37,610 bases of DNA. It comes from Paraburkholderia sp. Ac-20340. Its GTDB lineage: Bacteria; Pseudomonadota; Gammaproteobacteria; Burkholderiales; Burkholderiaceae. The stretch spans positions 1-37,610 of the forward strand of contig NZ_JAAGPR010000055.1 in assembly GCF_017104965.1 (NCBI RefSeq). The letters are read 5' to 3'. Of this stretch, positions 8,694 to 17,468 are shown piece by piece (position 1 is the first letter of the stretch; each line of letters begins with the position of its first letter). The position numbers and the translations under genes were made by a program. The notes under the pieces are model-generated. The model searched no databases, was not told the origin of the DNA, and saw nothing but the letters and a program-made list of their open reading frames with translations.

Positions 8694-9581
8694 TTACAGA
8701 TACCGCGCCTGATCCAGATCCGAGATCAGCGACGGCCCGCTCGGCCGCCAGCCCAGACGCGCCTGCGTTAGGGCGCTGGAAGCAGGCATATCCATGCCGA
8801 CGAACATCGCCATCCAGCCGAACTGCGCTTGCGCCTGCTCCGCCGGAATCGACACGACCGGCAGTTTCAGGCCGCGCCCGAGCGACTCGGCGATCTCGCG
8901 GCTGCTGACGCCCTCTTCGCCGACCGCGTGATAACGCGCGCCGCGCTCCGCTTTTTCGATCGCCAGCCGATAAAGCCGCACGACATCGGATAGATGCCCG
9001 GCCGGCCAGCGGTTGCGCCCCTCGCCCACATAGGCCACCGCGCCTTTTTCGCGCGCAATCGCAATCAGCGGCGAAATCAGCCCTTGCCTGAACGGGTTGT
9101 GCACCTGCGGCAAACGCATCACCGAAACATTCACGCCCGCTTCGAGCAGCGCATTGCCCGCGATTTCCGAGCCGATGCGCGGATTAGGATGCGTGGTATT
9201 GAACACGTCCTCGCGCGCAAGCTCGCCCTGTTCGCCGCTGCCGACGCCGGTGCCCGACGTAATCAGCAGCGGCCGGTCCGAACCGGCCAGCACGGAACCC
9301 AGCGCCGCAATCGCGCGCTTGTCCTTTTCGCAGTTCTCCACGAAGCGGGAAAAATCGTGATCGAACGCCGCGTGAATGACCGCATCCGCGTTGTCGGCCC
9401 CGCGCTTGAGGCTTTCGACGTCTTCGAGCGTGCCGAAATGCGCCTGGGCGCCGGCTTGCGCGAGCGCCTGCGCACCGGCGTCCGAGCGCGTCATGCCGCT
9501 CACCTGATGGCCCGCCTGAATCAGTTCAGGGATAAGGGCCGAGCCGATAAAACCGGTCGCGCCCGTCAAAAAGATTCGCAT
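8694..9581 (-). CDS. NAD(P)-dependent SDR, extended (epimerase-like)
   Basis: Oxidoreductase of the atypical/extended short-chain dehydrogenase type, 295 aa. The nucleotide-binding motif LTGATGFIGSALIPEL opens the protein. The usual YxxxK is not clear; the stretch IGSEIAGNALLEAG occupies that place, so catalysis may be altered. C-terminal sequence VGEEGVSSREIAESLGRGL is typical of NAD-dependent epimerase/dehydratase relatives in proteobacteria. The ATG at 9581 is preferred over a TTG at 9587 because AAGGAG lies six bases before it. It is divergent from an MmyB-like regulator with a dyad between them, so induction by an unknown compound through that regulator is likely. Confidence 0.88.
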   Translation of the reverse strand: MRIFLTGATGFIGSALIPELIQAGHQVSGMTRSDAGAQALAQAGAQAHFGTLEDVESLKRGADNADAVIHAAFDHDFSRFVENCEKDKRAIAALGSVLAGSDRPLLITSGTGVGSGEQGELAREDVFNTTHPNPRIGSEIAGNALLEAGVNVSVMRLPQVHNPFRQGLISPLIAIAREKGAVAYVGEGRNRWPAGHLSDVVRLYRLAIEKAERGARYHAVGEEGVSSREIAESLGRGLKLPVVSIPAEQAQAQFGWMAMFVGMDMPASSALTQARLGWRPSGPSLISDLDQARYL

Positions 9582-9609
9582 CGTCAACTCCTTCTGGTCG
9601 TGACCTCCG

Positions 9610-9645
9610 CACTATCTGACGGATTCTTATTCCGTTAAAGTAGTG
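9610..9645. promoter_or_regulatory. Imperfect dyad operator between SDR and XRE regulator
   Basis: Nested inverted repeats CACTA-N4-ACGGA-N7-TCCGT-N5-TAGTG lie in the 98-bp divergent spacer. The position, overlapping where both promoters must be, suits an operator of the divergently coded regulator. No binding data are available from sequence alone. Confidence 0.5.
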
Positions 9646-9679
9646 ACGTTATCATGGTAAAACGACTAACAGGATTCCC

Positions 9680-10555
9680 ATGTCGGTCACCACGTCCTCC
9701 CCCAGTTCCACCTCGCTCGGCGACTTCCTGAAGAGCCGCCGCACCCGGCTCGATCCCGCGAGCTTCGGCTTTTCCGGGCGGCGGCGCACGCCTGGCCTGC
9801 GTCGCGAGGAAGTCGCGCAGCGCGCCAATATCAGCCCGACCTGGTACACGTGGCTCGAACAGGGCCGTGGCGGCGCGCCCTCGGCGAGCGTGCTCGAACG
9901 CATCGCGGGCGCGCTGATGCTCACCCACACCGAACGCGAACATCTCTTCATGCTCGGCCTCGGCCGGCCGCCGGAAGTGCGCTACCGCGCCGTCAACGAC
10001 GTGCATCCGCGCTTGCAGCGCTTTCTGGATTCGCTGCCGTCGAGTCCTGCCATCATCAAGAATCCCGTCTGGGACGTGATCGCGTGGAATCGCGCCGCTG
10101 CGGTCGTGCTGACCGATTACGGCGCGCTGCCGCCCGACGGCCGCAATATCCTGCGGTTTCTGTTCGGCCATGCCGAGGTGCGCGCGAAGCAGCATGACTG
10201 GGAGAGCGTCGCGCGTTTTGTGGTGGGCGCGTTTCGGGCCGATGTGGCGCGCGCGGGTCTGGTGTCGGAGGCGGGGGAACTCGTCGAGGAACTGAGCAGC
10301 GTGAGCCCGGAATTCGCCGCGCTTTGGCGCGAGAACGACCTGCACAATCACGCCGATGGCGGCGTCAAGCGCCTGCAGCATCCCGTGCTTGGCGCGATCG
10401 AGCTGGAGTATTCGGCTTTTGCCGTCGATGGCCGCCCGGATCTGGGCATGATCGTCTACACGCCGCTCGACGACGATATAGCCGCACGCATCAAGACACT
10501 CGCCGACAGCGCGACGCTGGCTGCGCCCGCTGCTGCTGCGGCCATGCCGGAATAA
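9680..10555 (+). CDS. XRE-family regulator with MmyB-like ligand domain
   Basis: 291 aa. The N-terminal helix-turn-helix follows the form of this family: LGDFLKSRRTRLDP, RRTPGLRREEVAQRANISPTWYTWLEQGRG, then VLERIAGALMLTHTEREHLFMLG. The rest is the MmyB-like domain, recognisable by PSSPAIIKNPVWDVIAWNRAAAVVLTDYG and the ending LGAIELEYSAFAVDGRPDLGMIVYTPLD. Members usually repress a divergently transcribed oxidoreductase, which is the arrangement here. Length is normal. Confidence 0.93.
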   Translation: MSVTTSSPSSTSLGDFLKSRRTRLDPASFGFSGRRRTPGLRREEVAQRANISPTWYTWLEQGRGGAPSASVLERIAGALMLTHTEREHLFMLGLGRPPEVRYRAVNDVHPRLQRFLDSLPSSPAIIKNPVWDVIAWNRAAAVVLTDYGALPPDGRNILRFLFGHAEVRAKQHDWESVARFVVGAFRADVARAGLVSEAGELVEELSSVSPEFAALWRENDLHNHADGGVKRLQHPVLGAIELEYSAFAVDGRPDLGMIVYTPLDDDIAARIKTLADSATLAAPAAAAAMPE

Positions 10556-10638
10556 ACCGGAGCGCCGAAGCCGCGATCGTTGAACAACCCGGTTGGACAA
10601 CCCCGGCCGGACAATCCCGCTCAATCGTCCCCCACGCC

Positions 10639-10679
10639 GTACCGGTTTCCGGCTGACAATCTGTACCGGTACTGTACCG
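10639..10679. promoter_or_regulatory. GTACCG repeats and palindrome upstream of LysE gene
   Basis: GTACCG occurs at 10639, 10663 and 10674, and GTACCGGTAC (10663-10672) is a perfect 10-bp palindrome. The cluster lies 70-110 bp before the LysE start, with a possible -10 TACACT near 10691. A regulator-binding site is likely; which protein binds is unknown. Confidence 0.4.
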
Positions 10680-10748
10680 ATCCATCTCGTTACACTGACT
10701 CCTCGACGATCATCAGGATCGCCATCTTTTCCCCGGAGTCTTCGCCTC

Positions 10749-11366
10749 ATGCTGCCCGAAATGCTCAGCGCCCTGCCCGCCGGCATGCTGTTCGTGGTCG
10801 TCACGTCCATCACGCCCGGCCCGAACAACACGATGCTGCTCACCTCCGGCGTCAACTTCGGCTTCCGGCGCACGGTGCCGCATATGCTCGGCATCAGCGC
10901 GGGCGTCGTGGTCCTGATGCTGTGCGTGGGTTTCGGTCTGGGCGAAGCGTTCCGGCGCATTCCCGTGCTGTACACGGTGCTCGAAGCCGCGAGCGTGGCT
11001 TATCTGCTGTGGCTGGCGTGGAAGATCGGCACTTCGGGCGGCATGAAGATCAAGAGCGGCGAGCGCCGCCCGATGCGCTTTCACGAAGCCATCGCGTTCC
11101 AGTGGATCAACCCCAAAGCGTGGATGATGGTGCTCACGGCCGTGACCACGATTCGTCTGTCGACGGATTTCGGCCTCAATACCGTAGCGATGGCCGTGCT
11201 GTTCTACGTGGTCGGCCTGCCCTGCATCTGCGTGTGGGCGGCGTTCGGCACGGGCATGCGCCGTTTTCTCGCCGATCCGCGCCGCCTGCGCCTGTTCAAC
11301 ATCGCCATGGCGCTGTCGCTGGTCGCGTCGATGTATCCGCTGCTTGTGCATCTGCTGCAGCGCTGA
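10749..11366 (+). CDS. LysE/RhtB-family amino-acid exporter
   Basis: 205 aa, five to six membrane helices, inner membrane. The family signature SITPGPNNTMLLTSGVNFG stands at the N-terminus, followed by FQWINPKAWMMVLTAVT in the centre, both usual in LysE/RhtB exporters of amino acids and metabolites. Start at 10749 after TCGCCTC; the frame is open further upstream but without transporter sequence. It converges on the MocR gene with only 22 bp between the stops. The substrate cannot be told. Confidence 0.92.
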   Translation: MLPEMLSALPAGMLFVVVTSITPGPNNTMLLTSGVNFGFRRTVPHMLGISAGVVVLMLCVGFGLGEAFRRIPVLYTVLEAASVAYLLWLAWKIGTSGGMKIKSGERRPMRFHEAIAFQWINPKAWMMVLTAVTTIRLSTDFGLNTVAMAVLFYVVGLPCICVWAAFGTGMRRFLADPRRLRLFNIAMALSLVASMYPLLVHLLQR

Positions 11367-11388
11367 TCCGTCTCATCAGGATTGCCGA

Positions 11389-12807
11389 TCAAATCCTTTT
11401 GCCGATGCGCTCGATGAACCGCCAGAGCGCATCGTCGAGCGAATACGGCGCGTTGAAGCGGAACCACGCGCTGGCCGCGTCGTCGGGGCGAAAATAGGAG
11501 CCGGGCGCGAGCCAGATGCCGTCGCGCAACGCGGCGGTGGCGATCTCACCGGCGCGCGCCGCTTCCACCGGCAGGCGCACCAGCATGAACAGGCCCGCGC
11601 GCGGCCGGCAGAACGGCTCCAGCCCCAGCGAATCGATACGATCTTCGAACGCCGCATGCGCGGCTTTCAACTGCTCGTTGACGATCTCGACGTGGCGCGT
11701 GTAACGCCCTTCCACCAGCACCTTGTCGACGATGCGCTCGATCGTCTCCGAAGACGTCAGCCCCACCGCCATCTTCGCGCGCGCGAGTTCGCGCAGCACG
11801 TCGCGCTCTGCGACCACATAGCCGCAGCGCAGCGAAGGCGTCACCGTCTTCGAAAATCCGCTCACATAAAGCACGCGGCGCAGGCCTTCCATCGCGGCCA
11901 GCAGCGGCGCGCCGGGCGGCGCGAGTTCGCGGCTCACATCGTCTTCCACGACCCACATGCGTTCGCGTTCCGCGATCTGCAGCAGCCGGAATGCGTTGGC
12001 CATCGTGTAGGTCGCGCCGGTGGGATTCTGCAGCGTCGTGTTGACGAAGATCGCCTTCGGACGATGGGCGGCCACCTGCTGTTCGAGCGCGTCGAGATCG
12101 AGCCCGGCGGGCGTGCGCGGCACGCCATGCACCGTGAGGCCCGCCAGCTTGAGAATCTGCAGCAGGTTGCAATAGCCGGGATCTTCCACCAGCACGGCGT
12201 CGCCGGGACGCAGCAGCGTGCGCACGATCAGATCGAGGCCTTGCGTCGCGCCCTGCGTGAGCAGCACGTTGCCGGTTTCGACCGGCAAACCCTGGCGGTC
12301 CAGCTGCGCGGCAATGCGCTCGCGCAGCGGCGCAAAACCGTACGGGTGGCCGTAGTCGCCCAGACGCACTGCGGGCACGCGGCTCGTCGCGCGCAATGCG
12401 TGATGCAGGCCGGTTTCGTTGATCCACTCGGCTGGCATCCAGCCGCAGCCCGCCTTGATCGGCACCGAATGATCGGCGAAGACGTCGGACAGCAGCCAGG
12501 TGGCCGTGAGCGCGGGCGGCTGCCAGACGGCCGCGCCGGCACTCGCACGCGGCGCGGCTTCGCGCGGCGCCACGCGATACCCCGAGCCGCGCCGCGCCAC
12601 CACCAGCCCCATCGACACCAGACGGTTGTACGCGTCCGTCACCGTATAGGTGGACAGCGCGTGCGATTGCGCCAGTTGGCGCACCGAAGGCAGCAGCGCG
12701 CCCGCGCGCAGCGAGTTGCCCTCGATCGCCTGCGCGAAGGCCCGCACCAGTTGCTCGACAAGCGTGGCGGCGGCCCCGCGGCCGCGTTCCAGTTCGAATT
12801 CGATCAT
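11389..12807 (-). CDS. MocR-type regulator (GntR DNA-binding domain + aminotransferase domain)
   Basis: 472 aa PLP-dependent transcription factor. Residues 1-75 form a GntR winged helix (GALLPSVRQLAQSHALSTYTVTDAYNRL, then GSGYRVAP). The rest is a fold-type I aminotransferase domain with LLTQGATQGLDL, a VLVEDPGYCN block, TTLQNPTGATYT, and the PLP lysine in SGFSKTVTPSLRCGYV. MocR proteins bind PLP and a substrate-like effector and usually activate a divergent gene; here that gene is the omega-aminotransferase, 145 bp away. Regulation of that transaminase is therefore the likely job. Confidence 0.93.
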   Translation of the reverse strand: MIEFELERGRGAAATLVEQLVRAFAQAIEGNSLRAGALLPSVRQLAQSHALSTYTVTDAYNRLVSMGLVVARRGSGYRVAPREAAPRASAGAAVWQPPALTATWLLSDVFADHSVPIKAGCGWMPAEWINETGLHHALRATSRVPAVRLGDYGHPYGFAPLRERIAAQLDRQGLPVETGNVLLTQGATQGLDLIVRTLLRPGDAVLVEDPGYCNLLQILKLAGLTVHGVPRTPAGLDLDALEQQVAAHRPKAIFVNTTLQNPTGATYTMANAFRLLQIAERERMWVVEDDVSRELAPPGAPLLAAMEGLRRVLYVSGFSKTVTPSLRCGYVVAERDVLRELARAKMAVGLTSSETIERIVDKVLVEGRYTRHVEIVNEQLKAAHAAFEDRIDSLGLEPFCRPRAGLFMLVRLPVEAARAGEIATAALRDGIWLAPGSYFRPDDAASAWFRFNAPYSLDDALWRFIERIGKRI

Positions 12808-12952
12808 GAGAATGTGAGTGGCACGTTATGCACAGACCAATACAGTTGCGGCAGATTGTCCAGCACGGTTATCAGCGCAGTATAGAGACTGTATATGCCG
12901 CGCTTCAAGCCCGGACGCTACATTCTGTTCAACCACTTTGGAGGAGAAACTC
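12808..12952. promoter_or_regulatory. Divergent promoter region, mocR / aminotransferase
   Basis: A 145-bp spacer that must hold both promoters and any MocR site. TATAGAGACTGTATATG near 12880-12896 offers -10-like hexamers for the aminotransferase. ATACAGTT and ACTGTATA form a loose inverted pair that could be an operator. Confidence 0.4.
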
Positions 12953-14281
12953 ATGACTTCGCGCCCCGTCATCGACGATCTTTCGTCGTTCTGGATGCCC
13001 TTTACGGCCAACCGTCAGTTCAAGGCCGCGCCGCGCCTGCTGGAATCGGCCAAGGGCATGTATTACCGCACGACCGACGGCCGTGAGGTGATGGACGGCA
13101 GCGCCGGTCTCTGGTGCGTGAACGCGGGTCACGGTCGCGATGAAATCGTCGCGGCGATTGCGCAACAGGCAGGCAAGCTCGACTTCGCGCCCACCTTCCA
13201 GATGGGTCACCCGCTCGCTTTCGAAGCGGCCAGCAAGATCGCCGAAATCATGCCGGAAGGCCTCGACCGCGTGTTCTTCACGAACTCGGGTTCGGAATCG
13301 GTCGATACGGCGCTGAAGATCGCCCTCGCCTACCATCGCTCGCGCGGCGAAGGCCAGCGCACCAAGCTGATCGGCCGCGAGCGCGGCTATCACGGCGTGG
13401 GCTTCGGCGGCATTTCGGTCGGCGGGATCGGCGCGAATCGCAAGACCTTCTCGGGCCAGTTGCTGCCCGCCATCGATCATCTGCCGCACACGCACAACCT
13501 CGAACAGAACGCTTTCACGAAGGGCCAGCCCGCGTGGGGCGCGCATCTCGCGGATGACCTCGAACGCATCGTCGCGCTGCACGATGCGTCGACGATCGCC
13601 GCCGTGATCGTCGAGCCGGTTGCCGGTTCGACGGGCGTGCTGATTCCGCCGCAAGGCTATCTGCAACGTCTGCGCGAAATCTGCACGAAGCACGGCATCG
13701 TGCTGATTTTCGACGAAGTCATCACCGGTTTCGGCCGTCTGGGCAAGGCCACGGCGAGCGAGTATTTCGGCGTGACGCCGGACATCATCACGATGGCCAA
13801 GGCGATCAACAACGCCGCCGTGCCGATGGGCGGCGTGGCCGTGAGCCGCACGATCCACGACACGGTGGTCAACAGCGGCGCGCCGGGCGCGATCGAACTG
13901 TTCCACGGCTACACGTATTCGGCACACCCGCTGGCTGCGGCGGCGGCGATCGCCACCCAGGATCTGTACCGCCGCGAAGGCCTGTTCGAACGCGCGCACA
14001 GCCTCGCGCCGAAGTTCGAAGCCGCCGCGCACGCGCTGCGCGACGCGCCGCACGTGAAGGACGTGCGCAACCTGGGCATGGTTGCGGGCATCGAGCTCGA
14101 TTCGCGCGACGGCGCGGTGGGCGCGCGCGCTTACGAGGTGTTCGTGAAGTGCTTCGAAGCGGGCGTGCTGATCCGCTTCACGGGCGATATTCTCGCGTTC
14201 TCGCCGCCGCTCATCATCACCGAAGAGGAAATCGAGCGCCTGTTCGGCACGGTGCGCGAAGTGCTGACGAAGGTCGCGTAA
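12953..14281 (+). CDS. Class III omega-aminotransferase (beta-alanine/omega-amino acid-pyruvate type)
   Basis: 442 aa PLP enzyme that moves an amino group from an omega-amino acid or amine to pyruvate. The start at 12953 follows a strong GGAGGAG. Family marks are seen in order: FWMPFTANRQFKAAPRLL, DGSAGLWCVNAGHGR, FFTNSGSESVDTALK (phosphate loop), ERGYHGVGFGG, IVEPVAGSTG, IFDEVITGFGRLG, and the Schiff-base lysine in ITMAKAINNAAVPMGGV. The sequence is of the Pseudomonas omega-amino acid:pyruvate transaminase kind. The divergent MocR gene suggests induction by the substrate. No semialdehyde dehydrogenase is adjacent, so the downstream step must be coded elsewhere. Confidence 0.93.
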   Translation: MTSRPVIDDLSSFWMPFTANRQFKAAPRLLESAKGMYYRTTDGREVMDGSAGLWCVNAGHGRDEIVAAIAQQAGKLDFAPTFQMGHPLAFEAASKIAEIMPEGLDRVFFTNSGSESVDTALKIALAYHRSRGEGQRTKLIGRERGYHGVGFGGISVGGIGANRKTFSGQLLPAIDHLPHTHNLEQNAFTKGQPAWGAHLADDLERIVALHDASTIAAVIVEPVAGSTGVLIPPQGYLQRLREICTKHGIVLIFDEVITGFGRLGKATASEYFGVTPDIITMAKAINNAAVPMGGVAVSRTIHDTVVNSGAPGAIELFHGYTYSAHPLAAAAAIATQDLYRREGLFERAHSLAPKFEAAAHALRDAPHVKDVRNLGMVAGIELDSRDGAVGARAYEVFVKCFEAGVLIRFTGDILAFSPPLIITEEEIERLFGTVREVLTKVA

Positions 14282-14307
14282 CGCGGCTTCGGCATTGCGC
14301 GGTTGCC

Positions 14308-14338
14308 ACGGCCTGCTCGCTACGAGCGGGCCGTTTTG
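14308..14338 (+). terminator. Rho-independent terminator after the aminotransferase
   Basis: GC-rich hairpin ACGGCC-T-GCTCG / loop CTAC / GAGC-GGGCCGT followed by TTTTGCTTT, 27 bp after the stop codon. Confidence 0.85.
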
Positions 14339-14437
14339 CTTTCAGCCGGCGCGCATTCGTCCGATCATCATGCGCGCACGGCGGGCGTCATCGGCGTATC
14401 GTTGGCTGATGGACACGGCAAGGCGGGAGGTCTGGCG

Positions 14438-14686
14438 ATGAAGACACCAATTCGCGTGGGCGCGCACATCGAAGGCGTTCACTGGGTAGCGGAATATACG
14501 GCGGCGACACACGAGATTCGCGTGTTCCGCGAAGGCCACGAGTTCGAGACGATCGCGGCGCCGCCCGCATTGCTGGGCGAAGAGGAAGAAGCGGGATCGG
14601 CCAGCGACGCGGCGAGCCGCGCGGAAGATGCCGCGGTGCTCGCCGTGCTGCGCCAGTATGTGGCGGAGCACGACGCCGCCGAGTAA
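14438..14686 (+). CDS. Small hypothetical protein
   Basis: 82 aa, not recognised. The ATG at 14438 has GGGAGG about eight bases upstream. The N-terminal half is ordinary mixed sequence (VGAHIEGVHWVAEYTAATHEIRVF); the second half is acidic and alanine-rich (EEEEAGSASDAASRAEDAAV). It lies between two strong terminators and forms its own transcription unit, which supports it being a real gene. It is probably cytosolic, since no signal or membrane segment is seen. Confidence 0.65.
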   Translation: MKTPIRVGAHIEGVHWVAEYTAATHEIRVFREGHEFETIAAPPALLGEEEEAGSASDAASRAEDAAVLAVLRQYVAEHDAAE

Positions 14687-14694
14687 GCACTTGC

Positions 14695-14720
14695 AGGGCA
14701 CGCGCGAGGCGTGCCCTTTT
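14695..14720. terminator. Bidirectional rho-independent terminator
   Basis: Perfect 9-bp stem AGGGCACGC / GCGTGCCCT with a 5-base loop, then TTTT. It lies between the convergent small hypothetical gene and pcaC and can serve both, though the U-tract is better on the plus strand. Confidence 0.85.
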
Positions 14721-14753
14721 GCATGGGTCAGGCGGCCCGGCGATCCGGCCGGA

Positions 14754-15152
14754 TCAGGCCTTTTCTGCCGCTGCAGCGTCTTCCTCGCGGAAGATCTTAT
14801 CGGCCAGATGGAAGGCCGAATTCGCCGCCGGCACGCCGCAGTAGATCGCGGTCTGCAGCAGCACTTCCTTGATTTCCTCGCGCGTCACGCCGTTGTTCTT
14901 CGCGGCACGCAGATGGAGCGCCAGCTCCTCGTTGCGATTGAGCGCGACCATCATCGAGATCGTCAGCAGGCTGCGCGTGTGGCGCGGCAGACCTTCGCGC
15001 GTCCAGATTTCGCCCCACGCATAGCGCGAAATGAGTTTCTGGAATTCTTCGGTCAGGTCCGTGCGGTTGGCGATCGAGCGATCGACGTGCGCGTCGCCCA
15101 GCACCGCGCGACGCACCTTCAAACCCGCTTCGTAGCGATCGTCTTCGTTCAT
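14754..15152 (-). CDS. pcaC: 4-carboxymuconolactone decarboxylase
   Basis: 132 aa, normal length for PcaC. Decarboxylates gamma-carboxymuconolactone to beta-ketoadipate enol-lactone in the protocatechuate branch of the beta-ketoadipate pathway. AhpD-like core seen: RYAWGEIWTREGLPRHTRSLLTISMMVALNR, then LRAAKNNGVTREEIKEVLLQTAIYCGVPAANSAF. The start codon overlaps the pcaD stop (ATGA), indicating translational coupling. It is the last gene of the pca block, with a terminator just beyond. Confidence 0.96.
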   Translation of the reverse strand: MNEDDRYEAGLKVRRAVLGDAHVDRSIANRTDLTEEFQKLISRYAWGEIWTREGLPRHTRSLLTISMMVALNRNEELALHLRAAKNNGVTREEIKEVLLQTAIYCGVPAANSAFHLADKIFREEDAAAAEKA

Positions 15153-15940
15153 TTCGACTCCAGCAGGAAACTCAGGACTACCTTGTTGAATTCGTCCGTC
15201 AATTCGACGTTCGAGATGTGCGAGGCATTCAGTTCGACGTAACGGCCGCCCGGCACCGATTCGGCGAGTTCGCGGCCCTGTGCGGGCGTGGCGGCCAGAT
15301 CGTGCGTGCCCGAGATCACGAGCGTCGGCGCCTTGATCGAAGCGGCTTCGCCGCGCAGATCGGCGGCGTTGAGCGCGTCGCAGTTCGAAGCGTAGCCGTC
15401 CTTGTCGGTGTGCACGAACACGTCGCGCGCCTGCGCGATCACGAGCGGGTTGCGCTCCATGAATTCGGCCGTGAACCAGCGCGGCAGCACCGCATCCGCG
15501 AGCGACAGCATGCCTTCGTTGCGGGCCTTCGCCGCGCGCGGCTCCCACACTTGCGGCGTGCCGATCTTCGCCGCCGTGTTGCACAGCACGAGACGGTCGA
15601 TGCGGCTCGCGAAACGCGCGCCCAGGCCCACGCCCGTGAGACCGCCCATCGAGACGCCGCAGAAATGCGCGCGTGCGATGCCCAGATGATCGAGCAGGCC
15701 GATCACGTCGCCGGTCAGTTGCTCGATGGTGTACGGACCTTGCGGCGCGGCCGAGTGGCCGTGGCCGCGCGTGTCGTAGCGCAGCACGCGGAAGTGCTTC
15801 GAGAATTCGACGAGCTGGGGCGTCCACATCGACACATCGCTGCCGAGCGAGTTCGACAGAACCAGCCAGGGCGCGTCGGTGTTCTCTGCGCCATCGATGC
15901 GGTAGAACAGCTGCGTGTCGTTGACGGCTGCGTAAGGCAT
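15149..15940 (-). CDS. pcaD: 3-oxoadipate enol-lactonase
   Basis: 263 aa alpha/beta hydrolase that opens beta-ketoadipate enol-lactone to beta-ketoadipate. Nucleophile elbow FCGVSMGGLTG, acid in ISGTHDLAATP, and histidine in ELNASHISNVE complete the triad. The start at 15940 (MPYAAVND) fits family N-termini. It lies four bases after pcaB and overlaps pcaC. Confidence 0.96.
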   Translation of the reverse strand: MPYAAVNDTQLFYRIDGAENTDAPWLVLSNSLGSDVSMWTPQLVEFSKHFRVLRYDTRGHGHSAAPQGPYTIEQLTGDVIGLLDHLGIARAHFCGVSMGGLTGVGLGARFASRIDRLVLCNTAAKIGTPQVWEPRAAKARNEGMLSLADAVLPRWFTAEFMERNPLVIAQARDVFVHTDKDGYASNCDALNAADLRGEAASIKAPTLVISGTHDLAATPAQGRELAESVPGGRYVELNASHISNVELTDEFNKVVLSFLLESK

Positions 15941-15944
15941 GCGG

Positions 15945-17333
15945 TTACTCCTGATGAGTCTGCGATGAAGAAGGGGGCGTGCGCTGCAGGGCGCTCGCAT
16001 ACGACGCGAGCACCGCGTCGACGAACGCGTGCGCTTCGCCCACGTAATTGGCGGGATCGAGCAGCGCCTTCAGGCGCGCTTCGTCCAGATGTTGCGTGAT
16101 GGCGGGTTCGGCCGCCAGCACGTCGTACAGCGTGCGGCCCGACTGCACCGCCGATTTCGATGCGCGCTCAACCAGATGATGCGCATCCAGGCGGCCGATG
16201 CGGTCTCCAAGCGCGAGCATCACGGCTTCGCCCAGAATCAGGCCGTGCGTGACGTCGAGATTCGCGGCGAGACGCTCGGGACGCACTTCGAGTCCGCCCG
16301 CGATCTGCTCGATCTGCGCGAGCGCACCGCCGGCGAGGCGGGCGAGTTCGGGCAGCGCGTCCCATTCGGCTTGCCAGCCGCCGAGCGCGCGTTCGTGCTC
16401 CTGCACCATGCCCGCGAACACCGTGGCGACGAGGCCAGGCGCGCGCGTGGCGGCGGTCAGCACAGCCGCGCAGCCCACCGGATTGCGCTTGTGCGGCATG
16501 GTCGACGAACCGCCCTTGCCTGCCGCCGCAGGCTCGCCGAGTTCGCCGATTTCGGTCTGCATCTGCAGCGAAATATCGCGCGCGATCTTGCCGAGCGTGC
16601 CGATCAGCATGCCGAAGAACGAAGCGGCTTCGGCGATGCGATCGCGCTGCGTGTGCCACGGCAGCGCGGGCTGCGCGAGGCCGAGGTCTTTGGCGAGTTC
16701 GGCGCTGACGTTCGCAGCGGCAGCGCGCAGGCTCGCGAGCGTGCCCGCCGCGCCGCCGAACTGCAGCACCAGCGCGCGTTCGCGCAGCGCAGCCAGACGC
16801 TCGCGATGACGCAGCAGCGTGTCGAGCCACTGCGCGAATTTGAGGCCGAGCGTAATCGGCAAAGCCTGTTGCAGCCAGGTGCGGCCCACGGCGGGCGTCG
16901 CGCGATGCGCACGCGCGAGATCGGCAACTTTTGCGCAGGTGGCGTCGAGGCTGGTTTCGATCAGCGCGAGCGCGTCGCGCAGTTGCAGCACGGTCGCCGT
17001 ATCGATGATGTCCTGGCTCGTCGCGCCCCAATGCACGAATTTGGCGGCTTCGGGGTCGGCGTCTTTCACGCGCGCCGTCAATTGCTTGACGAGCGGAATC
17101 GCCAGATTGCCGCCCAGCGCGGCGTCGCGTGCGAGCGCTTCGGCGTCGAGCTGGCTGGCCTTGCAGGTCGCGACGATGGCGGCCACGGCGCTGTGCGGAA
17201 TCACGCCATGGACTGCCGATGCGCGCGCCAGCGCCGCTTCCACGTCGAGCATGCGCTGCAGCGTGGCCTCGGTCGACCAGACGGCGTTCATCGGCTCGGT
17301 GCCGCAGATCAGGCTCGTGAGGCGTTCAATCAT
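15945..17333 (-). CDS. pcaB: 3-carboxy-cis,cis-muconate cycloisomerase
   Basis: 462 aa of the fumarase/aspartase superfamily. Cyclises 3-carboxymuconate to gamma-carboxymuconolactone. Superfamily signature GKGGSSTMPHKRNPVGC is intact; VHWGATSQDIIDTA and TLGLKFAQWLDTLLRH are the other conserved blocks. The start MIERLTSLICGT at 17333 matches family proteins; the frame is open further upstream without similarity. A 135-bp gap separates it from pcaJ, so an internal promoter is possible. Confidence 0.95.
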   Translation of the reverse strand: MIERLTSLICGTEPMNAVWSTEATLQRMLDVEAALARASAVHGVIPHSAVAAIVATCKASQLDAEALARDAALGGNLAIPLVKQLTARVKDADPEAAKFVHWGATSQDIIDTATVLQLRDALALIETSLDATCAKVADLARAHRATPAVGRTWLQQALPITLGLKFAQWLDTLLRHRERLAALRERALVLQFGGAAGTLASLRAAAANVSAELAKDLGLAQPALPWHTQRDRIAEAASFFGMLIGTLGKIARDISLQMQTEIGELGEPAAAGKGGSSTMPHKRNPVGCAAVLTAATRAPGLVATVFAGMVQEHERALGGWQAEWDALPELARLAGGALAQIEQIAGGLEVRPERLAANLDVTHGLILGEAVMLALGDRIGRLDAHHLVERASKSAVQSGRTLYDVLAAEPAITQHLDEARLKALLDPANYVGEAHAFVDAVLASYASALQRTPPSSSQTHQE

Positions 17334-17468
17334 GGATCGATATGAAAAAAGTCTGGATGCGCGCGCGACAAACATCGCGCGCAAATGCAGATGGCGCGAC
17401 GCCCGGCGACGATTGCCGCCAGACGCCGCGCCACGCTGATTCACATACGTTAAGCGCGTTGCAGGAGT

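Noticed and set aside
11344..12885. 513-codon plus-strand frame opposite the MocR gene
   Set aside because: Shadow frame; the minus-strand protein has clear GntR and aminotransferase motifs.
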